A program made the position numbers and the translations under genes. The notes beneath the pieces are model-generated. The model had not been told where the DNA came from, ran no database searches, and saw only the letters and a program-made list of their open reading frames with translations. From positions 1-62,724 of the forward strand of contig CADBWK010000010.1 of NCBI GenBank assembly GCA_902798385.1: DNA of 62,724 nucleotides, read 5' to 3'. Of the stretch, positions 18,244-28,165 are shown piece by piece. Numbering within the stretch: the first letter of the stretch is position 1; every line of letters starts with the position of its first letter. This DNA comes from an uncultured Bacteroidales bacterium (GTDB lineage Bacteria > Bacteroidota > Bacteroidia > Bacteroidales > Paludibacteraceae).

Positions 18244-19144
18244 TTTGTTCTTTACCTACCTTTAAGCCTCTGTTTACGGCCCTTACACGGTATCCGATAG
18301 ACCTTAGCTGCTGTAACAACCCCTTCTCTCCACCCAGATAGATGGCGTTTAGCGTAATAAATGCCCCGCCTTCGCTCAGTATGGGTTTCAACCGTTTCGC
18401 CCATTCTACATTACGTTGTGCATACACTTTATAATCCGAAAATGAGATGGATGTCGTATTATTGGGTCCCTCTACCTGATACGCGATATCTGCCAAACGA
18501 CCGTCTCGGTACATATCCCGAATCGTTCGTTCTTGCTTCACTTCGTTCTCCGGATACTCGATCACTTTCAACAATTCCTTACATTGCCAATGAAACGGTT
18601 CTCTGTCAAAAAGCATATACATTGTCTCGCCCACATTATCTAACCCGACAACCGGCATATTGCGTCCGACAGCAACGGCTTCAAAGAAATTCTCCATCGA
18701 TTTCTCTTCATCATACCCGAGCCATTGACGCATCAATTCCGTCCGAAACATCTCCGTCAGATACGCCGGTTTCATCCTACACAACTGGTCTAAACCCATG
18801 CCTAAATTTATGCGAAGGCTATTGTTTATATACTCATACTCGCTTTCGCTATAAAAATTAGTCAATTTGACTGAGTCGGGCAGAACGGCCGCCTGACGTA
18901 ATGCAGCCAAAGCTTCATAGTCCTGCATCGCAAATTCTGTCACTACCTTACGGCATTTCCCAAAGCACTTAAACACATTCGGAATTGTGTCCAGAAACTG
19001 CATCTCAACCAACCGATTCGTGGCTAAAACATACGATTTGCTTCTCGCCCCGTTTCCGCTGATCTCATACAGAACTTGCGCCTCGGTGGAACAAAATCCA
19101 AAGCACAAAAGACAAACAACTGCTATGTATCTGAACGACTTCAT
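18218..19144 (-). CDS. TraB/GumN-like secreted protein lacking the usual histidines
   Basis: Signal peptide 1-22. The overall pattern matches the TraB/GumN (Tiki-like) family: an N-terminal strand YVLATNRLV where the family has GTxH, VVTEFAMQD holding a conserved Glu, RNVEWAKRL, and FITLNAIYLGGEKGLLQQL where the family has VGAxHLxGxxGLL. Both metal-binding histidines are therefore replaced (Arg and Tyr), so the protein may be catalytically dead or assigned to the wrong family. The C-terminus is encoded by an 11-bp repeat. It overlaps the TPR gene by 4 bp. Confidence 0.65.
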   Translation of the reverse strand: MKSFRYIAVVCLLCFGFCSTEAQVLYEISGNGARSKSYVLATNRLVEMQFLDTIPNVFKCFGKCRKVVTEFAMQDYEALAALRQAAVLPDSVKLTNFYSESEYEYINNSLRINLGMGLDQLCRMKPAYLTEMFRTELMRQWLGYDEEKSMENFFEAVAVGRNMPVVGLDNVGETMYMLFDREPFHWQCKELLKVIEYPENEVKQERTIRDMYRDGRLADIAYQVEGPNNTTSISFSDYKVYAQRNVEWAKRLKPILSEGGAFITLNAIYLGGEKGLLQQLRSIGYRVRAVNRGLKVGKEQNNNQTITK

Positions 19145-21093
19145 TTAAATCTCGTTATCAAATTATACGCTTGATAAATACCTAATTCTCCTGCCTTACT
19201 CAAATCGGATAATCCCTTTTCATTCTCGCCGATATATACATACGTCAACCCTCTGTTATAATAGGCTTCCGCAAAATCACCATCTTGGGCGATCGCCTTG
19301 GTATAATATGTTATAGCATCATTGTATTCCTTCTTGGCGCATAGGATGTTGGCTTTGTTATACATCGCAAAAGCAAAATCAGGTTGCATACGCAGTACTT
19401 GGTCATAGTCGCGCAAGATCAATTCATAGTCCCCGTCTGCCATCCGATAGCGCCAGTTGGCGCGGCAGAAGACTATAATCGGCTCTAATTCCCGGTTGGC
19501 TATCACAAGCGCCTTTGTGCAATCATCTACGGCACTCGCATAGTCCTTGATAATAGCGAACTCTATCGCGCGTGCCAGGTACAACTCCGCCGAAGGTGCC
19601 TCGTCCATCATCCGAGTCAAACGGTTGATGTTGGCAAAGTGATAATCAACCATCTCGGCGGAAAGCGTCAACTCCTGACAAGTGAACTTCAACGCCGCAG
19701 GGAGCGCCTCTCTCTTGTTTAACTTATCCACTAACGGATGGTAGTAGTTCGTACGTCGCAAACTTAGATCCTGACTATAATAGTTGAGAACTATATTCGG
19801 CTCATTCACTACGTCCTGATTGCGTTTCTGCACACTTCCTCGAGCCTGAGATTCGTATTTCTCTTCCTCTTCCGGAATGTCCGTTTGATTCTGCGCCGTA
19901 GAAGAAGAGAACTCCTTACGATGGTCTTTCTTCTGTGGCTGGGCATCCGCAATCAACAAATCGGTATTCGGTTGTGCTGCTTGCTGGGCTTGTATCTCAT
20001 CCTTGCGTTGTTCCAACTCATAGGCTTGTTGCCGGTATTGATATGCCCCTTTACTGTCGCCTAACTTTGTCTTCGCTTGTGCGGCAAGGTAGTAGGCTGG
20101 CAGGAAATACGGATAACGTTCAATTAAGGCATCCATATCGCTTACAACAGCTTTCCATTGTTTGAGTTGCATCTCTACCAAACCGCGCTGATAACGCATC
20201 TCTGTGCGCTCCGCATCCAAACTAATCGCTGTATTCAAATCTTCCAACGCGTGGTTATAATCGCCTACTTCCTGACGCATCACGCCGCGGTTATAATAAC
20301 AATCAGCATCCCGAGGCGCAATCTTCACGGCTTGATCATAGTCTGACAGCGCACCGCGATAATTATGCCGATGGTAATGAATGATACCGCGGTTGATATA
20401 ATCACCTGCCCATTTGGAACCCAAGTTAATCGCTTGCGTCAGTTGTACATACGCCTCATCTTCCCGCTCTAACATCAGATTCGTTACACCCAAAGCCGAC
20501 CACGCTGCCGGGTTGTTCTTATCGTACTTAGTCGCTTTTTCAAAAGCATCCAACGCACAGAACGTATCTTTCTTTAACGAACAGATATGTCCTTTCTCTG
20601 ACCAAACAGAAGCCGATTGCGGCTCTCGTTTTAACATCTGTTCAATATCCTCCAAAGCCTCGTCGTAGTGCTTCCTTTGCGCCCGCGTATCCGCGCGTAA
20701 TAACATATAGGTGCGGTTCTCGGGAGAGAAACGTAAAGCCTCTGTATAATCTGCTTCTGCATCCTCTAAACGGTTCATTTGCCGGTAAATATAGCCTCGT
20801 GCATAATAGATACCGGGCGAGAAAGGATTCCGTTCTATGGCCGCATTACAGTCATTTAAAGCCCCTTGATAGTCCTCCAACTGAATCTTGGCAATCGCCC
20901 GATAAAAATAGGGCTCTGCTAAATATGGCTTCAGATGAATCACCTGGTTGAAATATTGAATAGACAGCACATAGTCCTCAAAATACAAGGCATTCCGACC
21001 AATCGCAGTAATACGATCGGTATTCAGTTGTGCTTCTGCCGGAACCAAAAACAACGACAAAAGTGCGAGGACTATTAACTTTTTACTCTTCAC
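19141..21093 (-). CDS. Secreted tetratricopeptide-repeat protein
   Basis: 650 aa with a signal peptide (LIVLALLSLFLVPAEAQ) and about fourteen TPR units in two blocks (about 25-370 and 470-645) separated by a Gln/Glu/Lys-rich linker (375-430). Typical units contain AYYNRGLTYVYIGE-like helices. TPRs bind other proteins, so this is probably a periplasmic scaffold. The start codon is GTG at 21093, lying inside a heptad repeat array. It overlaps the TraB-like gene by 4 bp. Confidence 0.85.
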   Translation of the reverse strand: MKSKKLIVLALLSLFLVPAEAQLNTDRITAIGRNALYFEDYVLSIQYFNQVIHLKPYLAEPYFYRAIAKIQLEDYQGALNDCNAAIERNPFSPGIYYARGYIYRQMNRLEDAEADYTEALRFSPENRTYMLLRADTRAQRKHYDEALEDIEQMLKREPQSASVWSEKGHICSLKKDTFCALDAFEKATKYDKNNPAAWSALGVTNLMLEREDEAYVQLTQAINLGSKWAGDYINRGIIHYHRHNYRGALSDYDQAVKIAPRDADCYYNRGVMRQEVGDYNHALEDLNTAISLDAERTEMRYQRGLVEMQLKQWKAVVSDMDALIERYPYFLPAYYLAAQAKTKLGDSKGAYQYRQQAYELEQRKDEIQAQQAAQPNTDLLIADAQPQKKDHRKEFSSSTAQNQTDIPEEEEKYESQARGSVQKRNQDVVNEPNIVLNYYSQDLSLRRTNYYHPLVDKLNKREALPAALKFTCQELTLSAEMVDYHFANINRLTRMMDEAPSAELYLARAIEFAIIKDYASAVDDCTKALVIANRELEPIIVFCRANWRYRMADGDYELILRDYDQVLRMQPDFAFAMYNKANILCAKKEYNDAITYYTKAIAQDGDFAEAYYNRGLTYVYIGENEKGLSDLSKAGELGIYQAYNLITRFK

Positions 21094-21106
21094 TATTCAC
21101 CTTTAT
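21070..21106 (-). repeat. Heptad array over the TPR start codon
   Basis: On the minus strand: gtgaata, gtgaaga, gtaaaaa, gttaata, gtcctcg. Seven-base period with GT leading each unit. It spans the PBP1A-TPR junction and encodes the first residues of the TPR protein. Confidence 0.7.
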
Positions 21107-23373
21107 TGGCATCCTTCATTCGGATCGAACCATTTCGGTACGTCAAACTCTTCGGTCGGACTATATCCCAAATCCGGATCAGCCAGCACTTTCTGCATAT
21201 ACAACGCGCAGATAGGCAACGCCATCGACGCACCTTGTCCTTCTGCCATATTATCAAAATGTATGCCACGGTCCTCGCCGCCAACCCACGTTCCGCTGAC
21301 CAGCGAAGGAGTAAAGCACATGAACCAACCGTCGGAGTTATTGTTCGTCGTACCCGTCTTACCGCCCATAGGCGCAGTAATACCGTATTTAAAGCGCGTA
21401 CGGACACCTGTACCGTGATCCAGTACTTGACGAAGCATGTAAATCATCTTATAGGCCGTGGTCTCACTGATGATCTCGTGCGTTCTGGGCGTGAATGAAC
21501 CGATCACATTGCCGTTATTATCCTCTATACGGGTGACATACAACGGCTCGGTACGGATTCCTTTGTTGGCAAAAGTCGTGTAGGCATCCACCATCTCTTC
21601 CACACTCACCTCGCATGGACCCAGACAGAGTGATACTACAGGATCGAGTTGGCCTTGAATACCGAATGAACGCATCATCTTAACGAGTTGTTCCGGGGTA
21701 AAGAGCGACATCAGATAAGCCGACATCCAGTTCGACGATTCCTTCAGTCCCCAGGTCAATGTTACCGTGTCGCCTTGGTACTTGTCGTGCGTGTCACGTG
21801 GTACATATCGTGTTCCGTCCGGCAGGATGAAGACTACCGAGTCATACACCCATGTCTCGCACGGCCACATACCCTCGTCCATGGCCAAGGTATATAGGTA
21901 GGGCTTAACGGTAGAACCCACTTGTCGGCGGCCCTTTGTTGCCATGTCATACTGGAAATGTGCAAAATTAGGACCACCTACGTACGCTTTCACATGTCCC
22001 GTATGCGGATCCATCGACATAAAACCGCACCGCAGATAACTCTTGAGCCATTTGATCGAGTCGTACGGACTAAGTACTGTGTCAATCATTCCTTTTTCAT
22101 AGTCAAAGACCTGCATCTCACGAGGCGTCATAAACGCCAGCTTGATAGAGTCCTGACTGTAACCGGCACGCTTCATATTCCGGTAGCGATCGGTCTGACG
22201 CATGGAGCGGTTCATGATACCGTCCACTTCTTCCTGCGTTAACTGTTTGGAGAAGGGCGCGTTCTTTTTACGCTTAAGTTCGCGGAAGAATGCTTTCTGT
22301 TGTGCCTGCATATGTTCGCTCACAGCCTCTTCCGCATAGCGCTGCATACGCGAGTCAATCGTTGTGTAGATCTTCAATCCGTCCTGATAAAGGTCGTACT
22401 TACTGCCGTCCGCTTTGCGATTCTTTTCGCAGAAACCGTACAGCGGGTTATTCTCCCACTGCCACAAATCCAATTGATACTGCTGTTTGTTCCACTCCGA
22501 ATACTCACTCTCTATCGGCTCTTTGGCTGTCAGCACAACGCGCAGGTACTCACGCAGATAAGGTGCGATACCTTGCTTGTGATCCACCGAACTGTAGTGC
22601 AGTTCCAGCGGTAGAGCCGCAATCGAATCATGAGTCGCTTCGTCGATATATCCGTATTTCTCCATTTGCCCTAATACCGTGTTGCGGCGGTTGGTGGCGC
22701 GCTCCGGATGACGAACGGGGTTATACAACGAAGGGTTCTTACACATACCCACTAACATGGCAGCCTCTTCCAACTTAAGGTCTTTCGGTGTCGTGGAGAA
22801 ATAGACCTGTGATGCCGTTTGGATTCCGACGGCATTATACAGAAAATCAAACTGATTCAGATACATCAGCAAGATTTCGTCCTTGCTGTACAACCGCTCT
22901 AACTTGGTCGCAATGACCCATTCGATCGGTTTCTGCATCGCGCGCTCGAGTATATTGTTCGCGCGCGGAGACCATAACTGCTTAGCTAACTGTTGGGTCA
23001 ACGTACTACCGCCGCCGGCACGACCTAACTTTAAGATCGCACGGAACATAGACTTGAAATCCACGCCCGTATGGTCATAGAATCGAACATCCTCCGTGGC
23101 TACCAGCGCGTTAATAACGTTCGGAGACAGATCCGTATAATCTACGCCGATACGGTTCTCATAGCGATAGTATCGTCCCAGCGACTGCATGTCGGCAGAG
23201 ATGATCTCACTGGCAAACGTGTTTTTCGGATTCTGCAGCTCCTCCAACGGGGGTAGGTATCCCAACGCGCCTTTGGTAATCAACCAAATAACGAGAAAAG
23301 CAACCAATAACCCTCCGAAGAAAATACTCCAGAACCAAATCAAAAATGGTTTGTACCAACTCTTTGTGTTCAT
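21103..23373 (-). CDS. mrcA: Bifunctional penicillin-binding protein 1A (class A PBP)
   Basis: Polymerises and cross-links peptidoglycan. One N-terminal membrane helix (about 10-32); a glycosyltransferase domain (about 60-240) with EDVRFYDHTGVD and GGSTLTQQLAKQLW; a transpeptidase domain (about 430-720) with the catalytic serine in STVKPYLYTLAM, SSN, and the KTG motif GGKTGTTNNNSDGW. Full length at 756 aa. It overlaps hemW by 4 bp. Confidence 0.94.
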   Translation of the reverse strand: MNTKSWYKPFLIWFWSIFFGGLLVAFLVIWLITKGALGYLPPLEELQNPKNTFASEIISADMQSLGRYYRYENRIGVDYTDLSPNVINALVATEDVRFYDHTGVDFKSMFRAILKLGRAGGGSTLTQQLAKQLWSPRANNILERAMQKPIEWVIATKLERLYSKDEILLMYLNQFDFLYNAVGIQTASQVYFSTTPKDLKLEEAAMLVGMCKNPSLYNPVRHPERATNRRNTVLGQMEKYGYIDEATHDSIAALPLELHYSSVDHKQGIAPYLREYLRVVLTAKEPIESEYSEWNKQQYQLDLWQWENNPLYGFCEKNRKADGSKYDLYQDGLKIYTTIDSRMQRYAEEAVSEHMQAQQKAFFRELKRKKNAPFSKQLTQEEVDGIMNRSMRQTDRYRNMKRAGYSQDSIKLAFMTPREMQVFDYEKGMIDTVLSPYDSIKWLKSYLRCGFMSMDPHTGHVKAYVGGPNFAHFQYDMATKGRRQVGSTVKPYLYTLAMDEGMWPCETWVYDSVVFILPDGTRYVPRDTHDKYQGDTVTLTWGLKESSNWMSAYLMSLFTPEQLVKMMRSFGIQGQLDPVVSLCLGPCEVSVEEMVDAYTTFANKGIRTEPLYVTRIEDNNGNVIGSFTPRTHEIISETTAYKMIYMLRQVLDHGTGVRTRFKYGITAPMGGKTGTTNNNSDGWFMCFTPSLVSGTWVGGEDRGIHFDNMAEGQGASMALPICALYMQKVLADPDLGYSPTEEFDVPKWFDPNEGCQ

Positions 23374-24431
23374 ATCATCAAATCTTCAATTATCCTGTTT
23401 AATATATGCAGCCCTTGCTGCGTGGCAACAATATGCCCGTCTTCTGTCTCCCGCAATAAACCGGCCTCTATATGCGCCTTGACGTCTTTTTTTATTGCGC
23501 TTCGCTCAACCCCTTTATTCGTCCTCAACCCCAACATAATACGCTCATTGTAGATATCGGTCTCACTCAATACCTCTTGCTCACGCTGCGCCTTGCCGGA
23601 CAAGTACGCTTCCAAATCATCTTTATTCCAACTCCTTATATTCCCCACATAACTGTGTGCTCCAGCGCCGATTCCCACATACGGCGTTCCGTTCCAATAG
23701 CGGCTGTTATGCTTCGCCTCGTAGCCCGGGATGGCAAAATTACTCACCTCGTAATGCACAAACCCGGCTTCCTTCAAGCGCTTGCACAAATAGTCGTACA
23801 TCGCGTTCTCTTCGTCCTCATCGATCGCCGTCAACTCTCCGGCTTCTACACGTTTCGTCAGCACAGTCCCTTCTTCGTACATTAGCCCATAACACGATAT
23901 ATGCTGTATCTTCAGCTCCAATGCTGTCTCAATATCCACTTTCCATTGTGACATGCTCTGTGTCGGCAGGGCATACATCAAATCAATGGAAATATTGTCA
24001 AAACCCGCCTCTTGTGCCATCTTCACGGCCTCTATTGCTTGCGCTGCGTTATGTCGTCTTCCGATCAATTGCAGCAGGTCGTCCTGAAAACTTTGTATCC
24101 CGATGGATAGTCGGTTAATACCCGCTTTTCGGATTGCCTGCAAGTACTCCTGCGTCGCATCGCCGGGATTCAGTTCCATCGTGATCTCTTCCGCCTTATC
24201 CGTACCAACTGCCTCTAAAATCCGTCGTATATCCGCTGCATCTAATGTGCTGGGTGTACCTCCGCCGAGGTATATCGTCTTAATCTCTTCTACTTCATTC
24301 TTTCGCTCAGCAATCTCTTTCAAAACAGCTTCCACATATTTCTTCCTGCGCTCCAAAAGGGTAGTGGAGAAGAAATCACAATAGAGACATCTCTTCTTGC
24401 AAAACGGAATATGTACGTACAGTCCTGCCAT
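23370..24431 (-). CDS. hemW: HemW-type radical SAM protein
   Basis: Radical SAM enzyme of the coproporphyrinogen-oxidase-like HemW group, thought to be a heme chaperone rather than an oxidase. The iron-sulfur ligands are in CKKRCLYC (Cx3Cx2C); also IYLGGGTPSTL, NRLSIGIQSF and the C-terminal HemN-like helical domain. 353 aa, full length. It lies 3 bp after rarA. Confidence 0.9.
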   Translation of the reverse strand: MAGLYVHIPFCKKRCLYCDFFSTTLLERRKKYVEAVLKEIAERKNEVEEIKTIYLGGGTPSTLDAADIRRILEAVGTDKAEEITMELNPGDATQEYLQAIRKAGINRLSIGIQSFQDDLLQLIGRRHNAAQAIEAVKMAQEAGFDNISIDLMYALPTQSMSQWKVDIETALELKIQHISCYGLMYEEGTVLTKRVEAGELTAIDEDEENAMYDYLCKRLKEAGFVHYEVSNFAIPGYEAKHNSRYWNGTPYVGIGAGAHSYVGNIRSWNKDDLEAYLSGKAQREQEVLSETDIYNERIMLGLRTNKGVERSAIKKDVKAHIEAGLLRETEDGHIVATQQGLHILNRIIEDLMI

Positions 24432-24434
24432 CCG

Positions 24435-25655
24435 CTAATCTTTCTTCCAAAATACCGTTCCCTTCAATTCATCCGGCAAGTACTGCTGTTCTACCCAATG
24501 CCCGGGATAATCGTGCGGATACTTATAGCCGTCGGCATAACCTAATTCCTTCATCAGACTTGTCGGTGCATTGCGCAAATACAAGGGCACCGGAAGGTTT
24601 CCTGTCTCCCGTACTTTCTCCAGCGCGGCATCGATAGCCAGATAAGCCGAGTTATCTTTCTTGCAGGTCGCCAGATAAATAGTGGTTTCTGCAAGCGGAA
24701 TACGTCCTTCCGGCCAACCGATTTTATTCACCACCTCAAAGCATGTGTTCGCCAGCAGCATCGCATTCGGATTCGCCAAACCGATATCTTCGCTGGCCAG
24801 AATCACCAACCGACGAGCAATGAACTTCGGATCTTCTCCGCCTTCTATCATCCGAGCCAACCAATAGATCGCCGCTTGCGGATCACTGCCGCGCACGGAC
24901 TTGATAAATGCCGAGATGATATCGTAGTGCATCTCTCCGTCTTTGTCGTACGCCACCGGATTCTGCTGCAACTGCTTGGTCACCGTCTCATTGTCGATCA
25001 CTTTGGCCCCGCTGTTGCTCACTAACTCAATGATATTGAGCAACTTACGGGCATCACCGCCGCTGTATCTTAGCAACGCTTCTGTATCTTTAATCTGCAG
25101 CCCGAGAGACTTGATATACTCATCTTTGGTCAGTACGCGGTTCAACAGTTCCATCAGATCGTCCTTATCCAGACTCTTCAGCACATAGACCTGACAACGG
25201 CTGAGTAGGGGAGTGATCACTTCAAAAGACGGGTTCTCTGTCGTGGCACCGATCAGCGTGATCGTTCCTTCCTCTACTGCCCCGAGCAGACTGTCCTGCT
25301 GACTCTTACTGAACCGATGGATCTCGTCAATAAACAGGATCGGACTGCGGCTGTCTGCCGGCGCAAAGAGTCCGCTGTTCAGACTTGCGTTTCGTTTGGC
25401 TTTGTCAATGACATCCCTCACTTCCTTCACGCCACTTGTTACCGCACTCAGCGTATAGAACGGTCGCTGCAACTGATGGGCAATAATACGCGCCAACGTC
25501 GTTTTGCCGACTCCCGGAGGACCCCACAAGATAAAACTGGCGATATTACCGCTCTCGATCATCTGCCTCAGGATCGCTCCTTGTCCAACCAGATGTTTCT
25601 GACCTATGTACTCGTCCAAACTCTTTGGACGCATGCGTTCTGCTAATGGTAACAT
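24435..25655 (-). CDS. rarA: Replication-associated recombination ATPase RarA (MgsA)
   Basis: AAA+ clamp-loader-like ATPase acting at stalled replication forks. Walker A GPPGVGKTTLA, Walker B LFIDEIHRFSK, sensor 1 IGATTENPSF, and the C-terminal tetramerisation domain with SVRGSDPQAAIYWLARM. 406 aa. It overlaps recN by 13 bp. Confidence 0.94.
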   Translation of the reverse strand: MLPLAERMRPKSLDEYIGQKHLVGQGAILRQMIESGNIASFILWGPPGVGKTTLARIIAHQLQRPFYTLSAVTSGVKEVRDVIDKAKRNASLNSGLFAPADSRSPILFIDEIHRFSKSQQDSLLGAVEEGTITLIGATTENPSFEVITPLLSRCQVYVLKSLDKDDLMELLNRVLTKDEYIKSLGLQIKDTEALLRYSGGDARKLLNIIELVSNSGAKVIDNETVTKQLQQNPVAYDKDGEMHYDIISAFIKSVRGSDPQAAIYWLARMIEGGEDPKFIARRLVILASEDIGLANPNAMLLANTCFEVVNKIGWPEGRIPLAETTIYLATCKKDNSAYLAIDAALEKVRETGNLPVPLYLRNAPTSLMKELGYADGYKYPHDYPGHWVEQQYLPDELKGTVFWKKD

Positions 25656-27220
25656 AGTAATTCTTTCGCTGTCTTTAATGCTGCTTCTGTCACGTTCTTA
25701 CCGCTTACCATCGAAGCGATCTCTGTAATCCGCTCTTCCTTACTCAGTAAACTGATATGCGTCTCTGTGCGGGTTGCCGTATCGGCTTTATATACCTTAT
25801 AATGCGTCTCTCCCAGCGCTGCAATCTGCGGCAAGTGAGTGATCGCAATAATCTGCCGATGTGTCGCCATCTCACGCATGATAGTCGCCATTTGGGTGGC
25901 TATATCGCCGCTTACACCGGTGTCTATCTCATCGAAGATAATGGTCGGCAGCCCCTTTGTGCTGGCAATCAACGCCTTCACACACAGCATCAACCGGCTG
26001 ATCTCACCACCGGACGCCACTTCACTCACATTCCTCAGACTTTGATTCAAGTTCGCTGCAAAGAGCATCTGAACCTCATCACAACCCTTCGGCGTGAAGT
26101 CCTCGGTTGCCATCATAGGAATCTCCACTTTGGCGTGAGCGACGCCCAAACGTGTCAGCCCGCTCACCAGCATCTCACATATATGCGGAATCACTTTCTT
26201 CCGGCTCTCTGTCAGTGCCTTGGTTACTTTGGTCAATGCCGTTTTCTTGAGTTCTACCTCTTTCTGTGCTTGCTCGATATCAAAATCAAAACTATCCAAG
26301 CGATTCACCTGTTCCGCCAACTCATCACGCATGGCAATCAACTCCTCAATCGTTTCTGCACTGAACTTATGCTTCAACTCCTCCAATGCACCGATGCGCT
26401 CTTCCACCCATTCCAGACGTCGTGGATCCATCTCCAGACGATTCGCCATATGCTCCGCTTCTTGAGCGATGTCCTGCAACTCAATACGCGCACTGTCCAA
26501 ACGCTCCTGTAATTCCGGCGCTGCCTCGTCCAACCGGCATGCCCGCAAGGCTTCGATGGCACTGCCTTGCTCACCGCTCAATGCCGCAACTGCCGTCTCT
26601 AAAGCCGCACGGATCTCTTCGGCATGACTCAGACGATACTGCTCTTGCTCCAACTCCTCCAACTCGCCTTCCTGCAGATTCGCCTCGTCCAACAACTGAT
26701 ATCGATACTGAATATAATCGGCATCCTGCTGACTCTTCTTGGCCAAGGTCTGCAACTTATGCAATGCCTCCAACGCGGTTATATATGCCTCGTAATGTGT
26801 ACTGTAATCTGCTTGAAGCGCCTCGTTCTGTGCGATCGCGTCCAGTACCTCCAACTGGAAATCGGCGTTCTCGATCAGCAAGTTCGCGTGCTGCGAGTGG
26901 ATGTCGATCAACTTGTTCGCCAGCACTTTGAGTTCCTGTAGCGTCACCACACTGTCATCCACGAACGAACGGCTCTTGCCGTTACTGTACAACTCGCGGC
27001 GAATGATACCCTCATCAAATTCCGCCTCGATGATACACTTGTCCTCGCCGTCCGTGATGGCTTTGCTGTCAGCGCGTGCACCGAGCACTAAGGCCAACGC
27101 ACCCAGGATAATACTCTTACCGGCGCCGGTCTCACCGGTCAACACCGAGAAACCAGCTCCGAAATCTATATCCAGATGCTTGATCAGCGCGTAGTTCTGT
27201 ATGTGTAAATGCTTAAGCAT
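25643..27220 (-). CDS. recN: DNA repair protein RecN
   Basis: SMC-like ATPase for double-strand break repair. Walker A GETGAGKSIILGAL at the N-terminus, a long coiled coil (about 160-370), the ABC signature region (ASGGEISRLMLC) and Walker B (IIFDEIDTGVSGDIA) at the C-terminus. 525 aa. Upstream DUF4835 is a usual neighbour of recN in Bacteroidota. Confidence 0.95.
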   Translation of the reverse strand: MLKHLHIQNYALIKHLDIDFGAGFSVLTGETGAGKSIILGALALVLGARADSKAITDGEDKCIIEAEFDEGIIRRELYSNGKSRSFVDDSVVTLQELKVLANKLIDIHSQHANLLIENADFQLEVLDAIAQNEALQADYSTHYEAYITALEALHKLQTLAKKSQQDADYIQYRYQLLDEANLQEGELEELEQEQYRLSHAEEIRAALETAVAALSGEQGSAIEALRACRLDEAAPELQERLDSARIELQDIAQEAEHMANRLEMDPRRLEWVEERIGALEELKHKFSAETIEELIAMRDELAEQVNRLDSFDFDIEQAQKEVELKKTALTKVTKALTESRKKVIPHICEMLVSGLTRLGVAHAKVEIPMMATEDFTPKGCDEVQMLFAANLNQSLRNVSEVASGGEISRLMLCVKALIASTKGLPTIIFDEIDTGVSGDIATQMATIMREMATHRQIIAITHLPQIAALGETHYKVYKADTATRTETHISLLSKEERITEIASMVSGKNVTEAALKTAKELLCYH

Positions 27221-27223
27221 TTC

Positions 27224-27256
27224 TTTAAACTTTCAACTTTAAACTTTCAACTGATC
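27224..27256 (+). repeat. Heptad array in the DUF4835-recN gap
   Basis: Plus strand: aactttc, aacttta, aactttc, aactgat. Seven-base period filling almost the whole 39-bp gap between two minus-strand genes. Confidence 0.85.
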
Positions 27257-27259
27257 ACA

Positions 27260-28165
27260 TCATTCGTTAATGCGATCGTACGTATTTTGTCTTGTGGCAT
27301 CGATATCCATCAAGATATCATACACCGCCTTCTTCTCTTTATCCGTTCCTTTCTTGAAGATATCTACCAACTCATCAGCCTTGGCGTCCAGGAAAGTATT
27401 GATCACATAGGTCGCCGGACGAGCCCGATAGGCCTCTTTCAGTACGGGCATGCCCTCCGCGATGCGTGCGCGGCCGTTCGTTACGTTAGCACTCATCTCA
27501 TCCAGCCCCAGACGATGGTACTCGTAGTAATAATTGCGGTATTTCTTAAACGCCTCGTCCAAGAGGTTGTTGATCAGCGCATAGCGGTTGCGGTTGCTGT
27601 CAAAAGCTAACCATCCTTTCTGCTCCGTACCTTCCATGCTCGCACTCTGACAAGCCGTCACGATCTGCTCGCAGGCTTGGAAATAAGGTGTACCGCCTAA
27701 GCGTTGAAAACTGTCCTGGTCATGACCGATGATCAGATAGCAGTAATACGCCAACATCGCCGTGAGGTTCGTTGTGAACGTATGCTGCTGATACTCGATA
27801 CGGTCGTACTCCTGATAAGTGAAATTGAAATTCCTGTCCACGAAATTCAAGAGTGGAGTAGTGTACGTCGTGCCATAAACAGGTCGCTTGCTCTGCAAGG
27901 TCATCTCGCATAAATACAGGTTGTCCGCAGCCGACTTCACTATCAGTAACATACTGCATTCAATGCGTTCCTGTTCGGCATAGGTCATGTTCGTCCAGCG
28001 GTTACTGTTCATGTACTCCTCGATGGTCGTTTTCAGCGTCTCATAGACCTGTTTATTCGAGCCTTCGATCGCATCGGAGTTAATCGTGACCGTGCATTTC
28101 AATTCCTGTGCGTTCGCTATACCTACCGCACAGAGCATGCATGCTATGTAAAAAAACTTTCTCAT
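27260..28165 (-). CDS. DUF4835 family protein (PorD in some type IX secretion annotations)
   Basis: Secreted protein of 301 aa with signal peptide MRKFFYIACMLCAVGIANA and the DUF4835 pattern: QELKCTVTINSD, RWTNMTYAEQERIEC, YFQACEQIV and VLKEAYRARPATYVINTFLDAK near the C-terminus. I recall the family being called PorD of the type IX secretion system; that label is from memory. It overlaps DUF4831 by 4 bp and precedes recN. Confidence 0.85.
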   Translation of the reverse strand: MRKFFYIACMLCAVGIANAQELKCTVTINSDAIEGSNKQVYETLKTTIEEYMNSNRWTNMTYAEQERIECSMLLIVKSAADNLYLCEMTLQSKRPVYGTTYTTPLLNFVDRNFNFTYQEYDRIEYQQHTFTTNLTAMLAYYCYLIIGHDQDSFQRLGGTPYFQACEQIVTACQSASMEGTEQKGWLAFDSNRNRYALINNLLDEAFKKYRNYYYEYHRLGLDEMSANVTNGRARIAEGMPVLKEAYRARPATYVINTFLDAKADELVDIFKKGTDKEKKAVYDILMDIDATRQNTYDRINE

